Shown here: piece after piece, positions 23,628-36,421 of the stretch
Layout of the letters: the number at the start of each line of letters is the position of its first letter
Position numbering within the stretch: position 1 is the stretch's first letter
DNA from: Benincasa hispida
Taxonomy: Eukaryota > Streptophyta > Magnoliopsida > Cucurbitales > Cucurbitaceae
Assembly: GCF_009727055.1 (NCBI RefSeq)
Contig: NC_052353.1
Location: forward strand, 43,265,539 to 43,329,538
Length of the DNA: 64,000 bases
Direction: 5' to 3'
Program-made: the position numbers and the translations under genes
The notes under the pieces: model-generated
Told to the model about the DNA's origin: nothing
The model's database searches: none
Seen by the model: the letters and a program-made list of their open reading frames with translations, nothing else

Positions 23628-24386
23628 AGTTAGAATATTTGGGTTTTATTGATTTTTTGGAAAAAATTAAAGGCCCAATGACATTCTTGTAATCATGAAC
23701 AAGTATTGTAATTTCCCTTTTTTCTTCAAAATAGGGCTGAAAATCGTGGTTTTGTTAAGCTGATGAAAAAAAGAAGCCGCTAGAGTTTTTCGCTGAGGAA
23801 GAGCAGGCAGCCGCTGAAGGGAAAATCGGTAGCCGTCTGGACTGTGCGGCCGGCTTCGTGGAAGATCATATCCGAGAGAGACGTAAACCGCTGGTTGGAA
23901 CATGAGTCTGAAGGCAGAGATCGGCGGCAGCTCGATCTTGGAAGTTCACGGTGTGGGCGTGGGTCTCCTTCAGTGCCAGTTCGAGCGTGGGTTTTTCGGT
24001 CCGACGAGGTCAACAGTTGCGGTCCAGTTTGAGCAAGCGGTTCATTCAGCAGGTTGTCAGCGAGAGAGATATTCGCCGGTCAGAGGCGGGTAGCACACTG
24101 TTTTGCGCTGTTTTGCAGCGGGTTGTTCTCAGTTTTCAGAGGCGACGTTGTGTACGGATCTTCGGTATCAGTGGATATTATAATTACATATGGGTGATTT
24201 TGTTGATTATCTGTAATTTGTAAAATTCCTTTATTGCTCATTAATAAAATTAATTCAAGCTAGTTCTCAAAGTGAATGTAGACCAAACTGGTCGAACCAC
24301 TATATATCTCGGTGTTCTTTACTGCTTTCGATTATTTTTGCTAATTGTTTGCATTCTGTTTGACCATTTAGGTTTAGAAACTCTCA
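23628..24386 (+). repeat. 5' LTR of Copia element 1
   Basis: It matches 28098-28911 almost throughout ('gggttttattga', 'aaaggcccaatgacattc', 'aaaatagggctgaaaatc', 'gaagccgc', 'ccgagagagacgtaaaccg') and ends in ctctca four bases before the primer site. Its first bases are altered or shortened relative to the 3' copy. The short R/G/S-rich frames at 23667-24223 are inside it and are not genes. Confidence 0.85.
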
Positions 24387-24390
24387 AAAG

Positions 24391-24402
24391 TGGTATCAGA
24401 GC
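24391..24402 (+). other. Primer-binding site (initiator Met-tRNA type)
   Basis: TGGTATCAGAGC lies four bases after the 5' LTR end. It is complementary to the 3' end of plant initiator tRNA-Met and is the standard primer site of Copia elements. Confidence 0.9.
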
Positions 24403-24439
24403 TCCAGTTGATCCTAGGAGAGTGTGTGGTAGTGTGTGC

Positions 24440-27400
24440 TTGCATATTCTTTGTTGAGGATATTTTGTTGGAATTAATTTGATAGAGGGCTATTCTGGTA
24501 CAACAAAAGGTAGCCAAAATCTTAGGCTAGTTGATGAGGCTACTACTACATCGGAGTTGTGGAAGAAACTGGAAAGTCTTTATTTAACTAAGTCCTTGCC
24601 AAATAAATTATATCTAAAGGAGAAATTCTTTGTATATAAGATGGACTCAAGTAAAGGCTTAGAAGAGAACCTAGATGAATTCTAGAAGATTATAGTTGAT
24701 CTCAATAACATCGGTGAGAAGATGTCGGATGAAAATCAAACAGTTATTCTTCTGAATTCTTTTCCAGAATCGTATCGAGAAGTTAAGGCTATGGACGGGA
24801 TTCATTGTCCATGGATATAGTGTTGGATTCCTTGAGAACGAGAAATCTTGAGATTAAAAAGGAACACAGGGATGAGGAGTTACTCATGGCCAGAGGCAGA
24901 AGTGAGAAAAAGAACGGAAAAGGAATCCAAGTCAAAATCAAAGGGGAAAAGCAAAAAGTGTTTCCTATGTCATAATAAAGGACATTTAGAAAAAATTGCC
25001 CTTTGAATAAGAGCAAGGAAGCATCAAGTAGCAAGTATATAGGGATTCTAGTGCAACAAATATTAGGGTATGATTCAGCAAAGGTTTTGATGGTGTCTAG
25101 TAGGGACATTCAGAATGCTTGGATCATGGATTCAGGGTGCACGTTTCACATGACTCCTAATCGGGATTTCTTGATTGACTTTCAGGAAAATGATGGGGGA
25201 TTAGTTTTGTTTGGTGATAATGGTGCTTGTGATGTAAAAGGAATTGGGTTAGTTCGAATTGCAACACATGATGATATGATCAGAATTCTTACAAATGTAA
25301 GGTATGTTCCAGAACTCAAACGAAATCTAATTTCTCTGGGCGAATTAGATAGAACGGGTTATTCTTATAAATCTGAGAATGGAGTTCTGAAGGTTATCAA
25401 GAGTTATTTGATTAAGTTGAAAGAGACCTTGAGGAATGGTCTTTATGTGTTGGAGTGTATTATAGTTTCAGGTAGTGCTGCTGTTGCATCTGGAAAAGAA
25501 ACAGATAAATCTATATTATGGCATAACATACTAGCTCATGTCAGTGAAAGAGGTCTTCAAGCTCTTTCAGATCAAGGTTTTCTTGGAGGAGTTAAAGACA
25601 TTGAACTCCCATTTTGTGAACATTGCATAATGGGAAAGTCTACCAGGGTGAAGTTTGGGAAAGGGAAATATTCTACCAAAGGAATTTTGGATTATGTTCA
25701 TTCAGATTTGTGGGGTCCTACAAAGGTACCTTCTATGGGAGGTTTGAGATACTTTATGTCAATCATTGATGACTTTTCAAGAAAGGTGTAGATGTATCCA
25801 ATGAAACAGAAGGATGAAGTTTTTGGGAAATTTCTTGAATGGAAAAAGCAGGTTGAGAACCAGATAGGCAGGAAGATAAAGTATCTGAGGACAGACAATG
25901 GTTTAGAATTTGTGAATCACAAATTTGATACATTTTGCAAATCTAAGGGAATTACGAGGCATTTCACTATTACGTACACTCCATAGTAGAATGGTTTAGT
26001 TGAGAGGTTCAACAGAACAATTATGGAGTGTACAAGATGTCTCTTGACAAATGCTTCATTATCCTTGAAGTTTTGGGGGGAAGCTGTCCAAACAGCCTGT
26101 TATCTTATTAATAGGAGTCTGTCTTCCGCTTTAGGCCTAAAGACTCCTCAGGAGATATGAACAGGAAAAGCTCCAAGCTTGGATAATCTCAGAGTGTTTG
26201 GATGTTCAGCTTATGCTCATGTTAAGGAAGGGAAGCTGAATAAGAGGGCACTGAAATGTATGTTTATTGGCTATCCTCAAGGTGTTAAAAGATATAAACT
26301 TTGGTGCTTGGAAGAGGGCAGAAATAAATGCATTATCAGCAGAGATGTGATCTTTAATGAAACAGAGATGCCATTTCATGTCAAAGAGCAGCAGAAACAG
26401 CAGACAGTTGACTTGGTTGAGGCAGAGGTTAGAATTGATTCTAAAGCACGACCATCAGTTAGTTCAGGTGATTCCAGTGATCAGTCATCCAGTTCTGATG
26501 GTAGACAGCCTCAACTGCAGAGGACTTTGATTGATGAGGGAGCTTTTGGTGAAGAAAGCTCAAGTAGTAATGACATATATAACTATCAGCTGACATGTGA
26601 CAGGCCTCAACAGGTGAGGCAGGCTCCTACGAGGTATGGTTATGCTGATTTAGTTGCTTAGCAGAGCCTCTTACTTTTGAGGAGGCTATTATATCTGATC
26701 GAAGGAACAATGGAAAGATGCCATGGAAGCAGAGTTGTTCTCGTTGCAGAAGAATCAGACATGGTCATTAGTTCCAAAGCCTCCTAATCAGAAACTCATT
26801 GAGTCAAAGTGGATTTATAAAATCAAGCCAGGTACAAGAGATGACAGCAAGCCTAGGTATAAGACTAGATTGGTAGCCAAGGGCTACACTCAAAAGGAGG
26901 GAGTTGACTTTCATGAGATTTTCTCTCCAATGGTGAGGCATTCGTCCATTTGATTAATTTAATCTATTGCTATTCATTTTGATATGTTTTTTGAACAGAT
27001 GGACGTCACCACAGCTTTTCTTTATGGTGAATTGGAGGAAGTGATCTACATGGCTCAACCTAAGGGCTATGAGGTGAAAGGAAAGGAAGACATGATTTGT
27101 CGTCTTCACAGGTCCATCTATGGACTGAAGCAATCGCCGAGACAATGGTATATCAGGTTTGACACCTTTATTCTGAAGCAGGGGTTTCACAGGAGCTCAT
27201 ATGATGCCTGCGTGTACTAGAAACTATCTTAGAAAGGTATATATACTTATCTACTTCTGTATGTAGATGATATGATTCTGGTATCTAAGGATTATTATGA
27301 AATTTGTGATCTCAAGAAACGATTGAGTAGTGAATTTGAGAGGAAAGATTTAGGTAAACTGAAAAGGATCCAGCCCTATTATAATGTTGTTGGAAGTATT

Positions 27401-28025
27401 ATGTATTTGATGATTTGTACTAGGCCCGACTTGGGATATGCTATGAGTATGGTAAGTAGGTTAATGTCAAATCCTGGGAAGGAGCATTGGAATGCAGTTA
27501 AATGGGTGCTTCGATATTTGAAAGGTAGTGCCAGTGTATCATTGTGTTTTAGCAGGGATTGTGATAAATCAGCACTATTGGAAGACTTTACAGATGCAGA
27601 TTATGCTGCAGACCTTGACAAAAGGTCTCTATTAAGTCACATTTTTTCGTTTGTTTGGTAATGTGGTCAGTTGGAAGGTTGCTCTACTGTCAGTTGTTGC
27701 CTTGTCTACTACTGAGTCAGAGTATATTTCAGTGGGTGAAGCTGTAAAAGAGGCAGTGTGGTTGAAAAGGATAGTTGGTGAGTTGTTGTCGCAAGAGTTC
27801 ATTCCTATCGTCCGTTGTGATAGCCAGAGTGCTATTCATCTTGCAAAGAATCCATCTCATCACGAACGATCTAAGCATATCGATGTTAAATTTAATTTTA
27901 TCAGAAAAGTTGTGGCCCAGAAAGATGTTGAACTGGTCAAGGTTCATATAGTTGAAAATTTGTCAGATATATTAACCAAGGTTCTTCCAGCCCATAGGTT
28001 TAAATACCTATTATCTATGGGCTGA
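24440..28025 (+). pseudogene. gag-pol of Copia element 1 (broken)
   Basis: Gag remnants run from 24479 (LWKKLESLY, then stops) to a zinc knuckle near 24959-25000 (CFLCHNKGH), where a one-base shift displaces the last Cys. The protease active site is in WIMDSGCTFHMT (about 25120). The integrase zinc domain and catalytic core follow (LWHNILAH…CEHC; HSDLWGPT; IIDDFSRK; LRTDNGLEF), with stops at about 25790 and 25986. RT: WIYKIKPG, LVAKGYTQKEG, MDVTTAFLYGELEE and YVDDM (about 27262). RNase H: DADYA (frame break near 27650), STTESEYIS, DSQSAIHL, HERSKHID to 28025. Between 27368 and 27372 an in-frame deletion removes the link between RT and RNase H. It resembles the Tork/Tnt1-like group. It is not functional. 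Confidence 0.9.
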
Positions 28026-28097
28026 ATATTAAATCTAGATAGTAGAAAGATTGGAGAATCAGCTTGGCACTTAAATATTCTTGTTATGAAGGAGATT

Positions 28098-28911
28098 TGT
28101 AGAAAATAACAAGGTATTTAAGTGGGTTTTATTGAGTTTTTGGAAAAATTAAAGGCCCAATGACATTCTTGTAATTATGAGCAATGACATTATTGTAATT
28201 TCCCTTTCTTCTCCAAAATAGGGCTGAAAATCATGGTTTTGTTAAGCTGAAGAAAAAAAGAAGCCGCCAGAGTTTTTCGCTGAAGAAGAGCAAGCAGCCG
28301 TTAAAGGGAAAATCAGTAGCCGTCTGGACTGTGTGGTCAGCTTCGTGGAAAACCAAATCCGAGAGAGACGTAAACCGCCAGCTGGAACATAAGTCTGAAG
28401 GCAGAGATCGGTGGCGACTCGATCTTGGAATTTCGCGACGTGGGCGTGGGTCTTCGTCAGTGCCGGTTCGAGCATGGGTTTTTCGGTCTGGTGAGGTCGA
28501 CAGTTGCAGTCTGGTCTAGGAAGGTCCAGTTTGAGCAGGCGGTTCATTCGGCAGGTTGTCAGCGAGAGAGACGTGTGAGTCTGCGCATGGTTCGCCGGTC
28601 AGAGGTGGGTAACACACTGTTTTGGGCTGTTTTGTAGCGGGTTGTTCTCAGTTTTCAGAGGTGACGTTGTGTGCCGATCTCTTTCGATATCAGTAGATAT
28701 TGAAATTACAGATTGATGATTTCGTTGATTATCAGTAATTTGTAAAATTTCTTTATTGCTCATTAATAAAATTAATTCAAGCTGGTTTTTAAAGTGGATG
28801 TAGACCAAACTGGTCAAACCGCTATATATCTTGGTGTTCTTTACTGCTGATTTATTTCTGTTGATTGTTTGCGTTCTGTTTGGCCATCTAAGTTAGGTTC
28901 AGAAACTCTCA
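28098..28911 (+). repeat. 3' LTR of Copia element 1
   Basis: It opens TGTAGAAAATAACAAGG directly after a purine-rich stretch (gaaggagatt, the likely polypurine tract) and ends agaaactctca, as does the 5' copy. The small frames on both strands inside are LTR sequence. Confidence 0.8.
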
Positions 28912-28912
28912 C

Positions 28913-31900
28913 ACATAATAATATAATTAAGTTAAAATTGAGTTGACATCATTTAAAACAAATGACTAAAGTGATAAAGAATATAGCAAATCGAATTTTA
29001 ACAACATATAAATGATAGAAAAAAATTGTATTATTGTTATTGATTTTACATCCGGAATGATATGTATTTGACAATGTAAATATCTGATAATTATTTTTAA
29101 AATTTTAATGCATGTTATATATTTTTAGTTTTATATAATTAAATTATATTTAAACCATAAAATATGAGAAAATATAACAAAAAAATATACATGAAATGAG
29201 AAACAAAAAATGGTTATCAAACCGGTTTTTGTTATGGGCTGTTTTTAAATATAAAAAAATAAACCAAAATATTTATAAAATAAGCAAAATTTTATAACTA
29301 TTAAAAGGTGTTGTTCCTTGACAAGAGCGAGAGATAAAGGAAAGAAGAGTCCTTCAAGAGGTATGTTTTCATTCCTTTATATTTCTAGTTAAAAGCACGC
29401 TGTAATTTGTTAGTAGATGCATAACTTGTTGTATGTTTGTGAATGTGCTGTCAGAATGAATTTGGAACGATCTTGCTTCCGATCATAGGTACTCTTTGAT
29501 AAGAGTTCCTTTAGAGTGTTCTTAAGAAGTCCCAGGGCCTCAAAAGTAGGCGTTGGGAGTCCGTCAAAACTTCTCGATGCCTCACCATGCCCCATTTACA
29601 TAATAATATAATTAAGTTAAATTTGAGTCGATATCATTTAAAATAAATGACTAAAGTGAGAACGAATATTGAATTTTAACAACATATAAATGATAGAAAA
29701 AATTGTAATATTGTTGTTGATTTTAAATCCGGACTGATATGTATTTGATAATGTAAATATCTAATAATTATTTTTTTATATTTAATGCACGCTATATATT
29801 TCTAGTTTTCTATAATTAAATTATATTTAAACCATAAAGTATGGAAAAATATAAAGAAAAAATATACAAGATACGAGAAACAAGAAAAGGTAATTATCAA
29901 AACAGTTTTTCTTATTGTATCTTAAAAAAAAAAAAAAAAGGAAATGAAAATAGTTACCAAACAAATTCCTGTTTCTAGTTCTTCAAAAAATGAAAAGGGG
30001 AAACAGGAAATGAGAAACAAGCACGACAAGAAAAAGGGACTCTCAGGACGCCGAAAAAAACCATAAAAAATAGGTCATCGGGAGAGAGATTGTCTCCCAA
30101 TGACGTAGTAGGGTTGTCGGGAGTGCGAAATAACTCCCAAAACTATTTGTGCCTTGTCGAGAGTTCTTAAGAAGTCCTGAAGCCTCAAAAGTAGGCATAG
30201 GGAGTTCGACAAAACTCTTGACGCCTCACCATGCCCTGTTAACATAATAATATAGTTAAGTTAAATTTGAGTCAACATCATTTAAAACAAATGACTAGAG
30301 TGAGAAATAATATAGCAAATCGAATTTTAACAACATATAAATTATAGGAAAAATTATATAATTGTTATTGATTTTACATCTAGACTGATATGTATATGAT
30401 AATGTAAATATCTTAATTTTTTTATATTTTAGTGCATGCTATATATTTTAAGTTTTATATAATTAAATTATATTTAAACCATAAAATATAAAAAAAATAT
30501 AACGAAAAAATATACAAGATACGAGAAACAAGAAATTTTTATCAAACAAGTTTTTGTTATTGTTTCTTTTTTTTCTTTTTCAAGAAAGAAGAAACGGGAA
30601 TAGTTACCAAACATATTCATGTTTCTAGTTGTTGAAAAAAGGAAACGGGAAACAAAAAACGAGAAATGAGCACTACAAGAAAAAGGGACTCTCACAACGC
30701 CTAAAACAACCGTCAGAAAATAGGTCGTTGGGAGGGAGACAGTCTCCTGATGATGTATTGGGGTCGCCGAAGTGCGTAATAACTCCTAAAATAGAATGTG
30801 CCTTGTTAAGAATTCTTAAGAAGTCCTGAGGCCTCAAAATTAGGCAGTTTTATAAAACTCCCAATGCCTCACCATGCCATTTACATAATAATATAATTAA
30901 GTTAAATTTGAGTCAACATCATTTAAAACAAATGACTAGAGTGAGAAAGAATATAGCAAATCAAATTTTAACAACATCTAATTGATAGAAAAAATTGTAT
31001 TATTGTTATTGATTTTACATCTGGACTTACATGTATTTGATAATGTAAATATCTTATAATTATTTTTTATATTTTAATGCATGCTAGATATTTCTAGTTT
31101 TATATAATTAAATTATATTTAAACCACAAAATATGGAAAAATATAACGAAAAAAATATAAAAGATACGCGAAACAAGAAATTGTTATCAAACTAGTTTTT
31201 CTTATTGTTTCTTTTTTTTTTTCCAAGAAAAAAGAAATGGAAATAGTACCAAACATATTCTTGTTTGTAGTTCTTTAAAAAAGGAAACGGGAAACAAGAA
31301 ACGAGAAACAAGTACTACAAGAAAAAAGGGCACTCATGGCACCTAAAAAAACTGTCTGAAAAATAGGTCGTCGGGAGAGAGACTGTCTCCCATGACGTAT
31401 TAGGGTTGTTGGGAGTGCGTAATAACTCCCAAAATAGTTTGTGCCTTGTGGAGAGTTCTTAAGAAGTTCTGAGGCTTCAAAAAACTCCCGACGCCTCACC
31501 ATGCCCCATTTACATAATAATATAATTAAGTTAAATTTGAGTCGACATCATTTAAAACAAATGACTAGAGTGAGAAAGAATATAGCAAATTGAATTTTAA
31601 CAACATATAATTGATAGAAAGAATTGTATTGTTGTTATTGTTTTTACATCCGGACTGATATGTATATGATAATATAAATATCTGATAATTATTTTTTATA
31701 TTTTGATATTTTTAGTTTTATATTATTAAATTATATTTAAACACTAAAATCTGAAAAAAAAATATAACAAAAAAATATACAAGATATGAGAAACAACAAA
31801 TGATTATCAAACCAGCTTTTGTTATTCTTTATTTTTTTTCAAGAAAGAAGAAACGGAAATAGTTACCAAACATATTCCTGTTTCTAGTTCTTCAAAAAAA

Positions 31901-34086
31901 AAAAAAAAAAAAAAAAAAAGGGAATACAAGGAACAAGAAATAAGCACTACAAGAAAAAGGGACTCTCACGACGCCTAAAACAACCGTAAAAAAATAGGTC
32001 GTCGGGAGGGAGACAGTATCCCGATGACGTATTGGGGTCGCCAGGAGTGTGTAATAACTCCTAAAATAGTATGTGCCTTGTCAAGAGTTCTTAAGAAGTT
32101 CTGAGGCCTCAAAATTAGGCATCGAAAGTTTCACAAAACTCCCAATGCCTCACCATGCCCCCATTTACATAATAATACAATTAAGTTAAATTTGAGTCAA
32201 CATCATTTAAAACAAATGACTAGAGTGAGAAAGAATATAGCAAATTTTAACAACATATAAAAGATAGAAAAAATTGTATTATTGTTTTTTATTTAACATC
32301 CGGACTGATATGTATTTGATAATGTAAATATCTGATAATTATTTTTTATATTTTGATGTGATATATATTTCTAGTTTTATATAATTAAATTATATGAAAC
32401 CATAAAATATGAAAAAAAAAAAATATAACGAAAAAATATACAAGATACGAGAAACAAGAAATGGTTTCCAAACCAGTTTTTGTTATTGTTTCGTTTTTGT
32501 TTTCAAGAAAGAAGAAACGGAAATAGTTACGAAACATATTTCTGTTTCTAGTTCTTCAAAAAAGGAAACGAGAAACAAGAAACGAGAAACAAGCACTATA
32601 AGAAAATAGGACTCTTACAATGCCTAAAACAACTGTAAGAAAATAGGTCGTCAGGAAGGGACTGTTTCGAAATGACGTATTGGGGACGTCGGGAATGCGT
32701 AATAACTTTTGAAATAGTATGTGCCTTGTCGAGAGTTCTTAAGAAGTCCTGAGGCCTCAAAAGTAGGCATCAGGAGTTTGATAAAACCCCCGTCGCCTCA
32801 CTATACCCCCATTTACATAATAATATAATTAAGTTAAATCTGAGTCAACATCATTTAAAACAAATGAATAGAGTGAGAAAGAATATATCAAATCAAATTT
32901 TAACAACATATAAATGATAGAAAAATTTGTATTATTGTTATTTATTTTACGTTCGGATTGATATATATTTGATAATATAAATATCTGATAATTACTTTGT
33001 ATATTTTAATGCATGCAATATATTTTTAATTTTATATAATTAAATTATATTTGAACCATAAAATATGAAAAAATTGTAAAGAAACGAAAACAAGAAATGG
33101 TTATCAAACATGTTTTTGTGATTTTTTTCAAAAAATAAATAAGAAACAAAAATAGTTAACAAACGTATTCTTGTTTCTAGTTCTTCAATGAAGGAAAAGT
33201 GAAACAAGAAATGAGAAACAAACACTACATGAAAACGGGACTTTCACGATGCCTAAAACAATCGTCAGAAAATAGGTCGTTTGGAGAGAGACTGTCTCCC
33301 AATGACATATTAGGGTTGTCAGGTGTGCTTAATAACTCCCAAAATAATTTTTGCCTTGTCGAGAGTTCTTAAGAACTCCCGAAGCCTCAAAAGTAGGCAT
33401 CGGAAGTTTGACAAAACTCCCGATGCCTCACCATGTCCCATTTACTTAATAATATAATTAAGTTAAATTTGAGTCGACATCATTTAAAACAAATTGCTAG
33501 AGTGAGAAAGAATATAGCAAATTGAATTTCAACATATAAATGATAGACAAAATTGTGTTATTGTTATTAATTTTACATCTGGATTGATATGTATTTGATA
33601 ATGTAAATATCTATAATTATTTTTTATATTTTAATGCATGTTATATATTATTTGTTTTATATAATTAAATTGTATTTAAACCATAGTATATGAAAAAATA
33701 TAACAAAAATTATATAGGAAATGAAAGTGAGAATTGGTTATCAAACCACTTTTTGTTATTGCTTCTTCTTTTTTTTTTTTTTCAAGAAAGAAGAAACAAA
33801 AATAATTACCAAACATATTCTTGTTTTTAGATTGTATGAAAAAGAAACGGGAAATGAGAAACGAGAAACAAGCACTACAAGAAAAAGGGACTCTCACGAC
33901 GCCTAAAACAACGGTAAGAAAATAGGTCGTCGGGAGAGAGACTATCTCCCAATGACGTAGTGGGGCCGTTAGACGTGCATAATAACTTCCGAAATATCAT
34001 GTGCCTTGTCAAGAGTTCTTAAGAAGTCTCGAGGCCTCAAAAGTAGTCATCGGGAGTTTGAAAAACTGTCGATGCTTCACAATGCC
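28913..34086 (+). repeat. Tandem array of eight ~640-bp units, seven with a CACTA terminus
   Basis: Units begin with acataataatataattaag at 28913, 29598, 30241, 30883, 31512, 32167, 32815 and 33444 (periods 629-655 apart from the first). Each has about 430 bases of AT-rich sequence ending in 'gaaacaagaaacgagaaacaag', split here, then about 210 bases starting CACTACAAGAAAAAGGGACT and ending 'gatgcctcaccatgcccc'. CACTACAAG copies start at 30022, 30671, 31313, 31945, 32594, 33223 and 33873, some with single changes. The last one continues into the CACTA element that encodes TNP2, so each unit holds the 5' end of that element plus a flank. The first unit has a Copia LTR tail (29335-29513) in place of its CACTA terminus. 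All short frames here are repeats of one another and not genes. Confidence 0.9.
29335..29513 (+). mobile_element. Copia-family LTR tail inside the first array unit
   Basis: It matches the 3' end of the LTR at 51640-51833: 'cttcaagaggtatgtttt' against 'cttcaaaggtattttt', then 'gctgtaatttgt', 'atgcataact', 'gaatttggaacgatcttgcttccg', 'agagttccttta'. It is a fragment embedded in satellite sequence. Confidence 0.7.
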
Positions 34087-36421
34087 CGATGGGCATTGTG
34101 AACGAAGGCGAATCTAGGTGGGCCAAACTCCCGAAAAATTAAATAATTCGTCGGGAGTTGTGTAAGAACTCTCGATTGTTATGATAACCCATCGGGAGTT
34201 TCGATTTAGATTCCCAAATCGAAACCCCAATTTAAGATCTTCTTTCATCTTCTTCCAGTCGTCATCTGTTCGTTCGTCCATCGTTCTTCAATTGTTCGGT
34301 CATCCCTCAGAGCAATCGTTCATCCGCGGGCCGTTTTTGCCCAAATCGTCCGCATCGCTCATGAAGAATTTTGTAAATTAATTTAGCATTAATCTCTTTT
34401 TGGCATTGAATTTGGTGATTAGGCAGTTGTGCTTTTGACCCTCCCCTGAATTGCTTTTGCTATATTATTGTCCTATAGCTTTGTTGATAAGGTGTTTGTG
34501 ACTTCTATTTCGATTTGTTTCGATGTTAATTAATGAGTTTTGTTTAGTTTGCTTGTTTAAATTTATCAGCCATTAATGACAATGATATTTTCGGTTTAGA
34601 TTGATACATATGTAGCATTTTATTTATTATGTTTTTTTATAAGACATAGCTTTGCTCAAAGAAAGTAAGGCTTGGCTACATTTTACCTTCAATGGGAAGA
34701 TGATGTGATGACCTTTTTTTCCCATTCTCTTTATTCATGAACCGCCATCTATTAACTTTACCAAAATTTGATCTTTGCATTATTGATTATCTAAATAATA
34801 AAGGTTATTGTTCTAGATTACAAGTTGGTCAGAAGAGGTTTATTTTTAAGGATGAATAAATAATGGATCAAACCTAGGAATAAGTTATTAGTGGAGTTTA
34901 AAGGAGTATCCCAATTCTTAGATGTGGCGAAGTTTCATGTTAATAAATCTGAACGAATAAGATGTCAATGCAAGAATTGTATGAATTCAATTTGAGAACA
35001 ATTAGATTAATTCAATGCAAGAATTGTATGAATTCAATGTGGGAAAAACTGAAATTTGTAGATTTGCAACAATGCCCCTTTTATGGTGAGTCTCGGTACA
35101 AAGTTAATGATGACAAGGGTAAAAAGAAATACCACATAAGATATTATGTCATTTTCCATTGGTACCGAGATTAAAGCGATTGTTTGTATCAAAAGAAGGC
35201 GCATGCGACATGAGATGACATAAAGATAAGTGAGTTGAAATAGAGGATGTGCTACGAAATCCAGTTGATAAAGAGGGGTGGAAACATTTTGATCATGAAT
35301 TTCCACATTTCACTTTAGATCCCCGAAATATTTGTTTGGGATTAGCTTTAGATGGGTCCAATCCATTTCAAAATATGAGTACTTTGTATAGTATGTAACT
35401 TATGGTGATAAACCCTTATAATTTGCCACCTTGAAAATGCATGAAGAAAACAAACTTCTTCATGTCTTTGCTTATACTTGGTCCAAAATCTCTTGGAAAG
35501 GAAATTGATGTTTACTTGCAGCCGTTGATTCATGATTTGAAAAAAATTTTGATTACTGGTGTACAAACTTATGATTCTGTTACTGGTTAGTTTTTTCCAA
35601 CTATATGCGACCTTATTGTGGACTATTAATGACTTCCTTGCATACAGTGACTTATTTGGATGGAGTACAAAAGGTTATCAAGCATATTCCATAAACAAAA
35701 AAGATAATTCTTCCTTCGGGATAAGATGAAAATATCATTCATGGGACATCTATGTTATCTTCCAAAGAATCATACTTGGTATCCAAGTAGGCAACATGAT
35801 GGAAAAGTTGAACGTAGACATCCTCCAGTCGTAACGAATGAAGAAGATATCTTACAACAAATAAATATATTGAACCTTCATGTGCTTAGCAAACATCCAT
35901 GAAGCAAGATAAAAAAAGAAAACGAATTCTAAACTTAGAAAATATTTTTTTTCAACTTCCATATTGGTCTAGACTATTATTATGACATAAATTGGATGGA
36001 ATGCATATTGAAGAAAAACATATACGATAGCTTTGTAGGCACATTGTTAATTATTGAAGGGAAAAAAAAGGATACAATAAATGCTTGGTTAGACCTACAT
36101 GATTTGAAGATATGAAAGGACTTACACTTGATTAAGGTGGATAATAGATTTGTAAAGCTACATTATCACACCCCGCCCTCGAGTCGGCCTCTTAAGCCCG
36201 AGGAGAGGCGTGAGGGACCACAGATATCACCCTTTTGTGATACCTACTACCCAACTATTCCTTACTACACTCAGTAAACTTTAAGTCAAGGAGATAAACC
36301 CAATTGATTAAGTAGGCCCATTTTATTACAACAACATAACGTTTATACAAATCTAAGACTTAACTACAAAGCTTACAACAACTCTTAAAACCCTGAAAGT
36401 ATATCTGTGGCTATAGCTGTG

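Larger units (their letters stand above)
23628..28911 (+). mobile_element. Copia element 1 (decayed, both LTRs)
   Basis: Two direct LTRs (23628-24386 and 28098-28911) flank a primer-binding site and a gag-pol region in Copia order: gag, protease, integrase, reverse transcriptase, RNase H. The LTRs differ at many scattered positions, so the insertion is not recent. The left flank is the BURP duplicate and the right flank is the 640-bp tandem array. No matching target duplication is visible, which suggests rearrangement at one side. Confidence 0.9.

Noticed and set aside
28913..34086. CRISPR-like array because of regular repeats
   Set aside because: Units are about 640 bp, AT-rich and contain transposon termini; the genome is eukaryotic.
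36164..36230. GC-rich CACCCCGCCC box as a promoter
   Set aside because: It is the terminal part of a Gypsy LTR with a target duplication at its border; no gene starts nearby.
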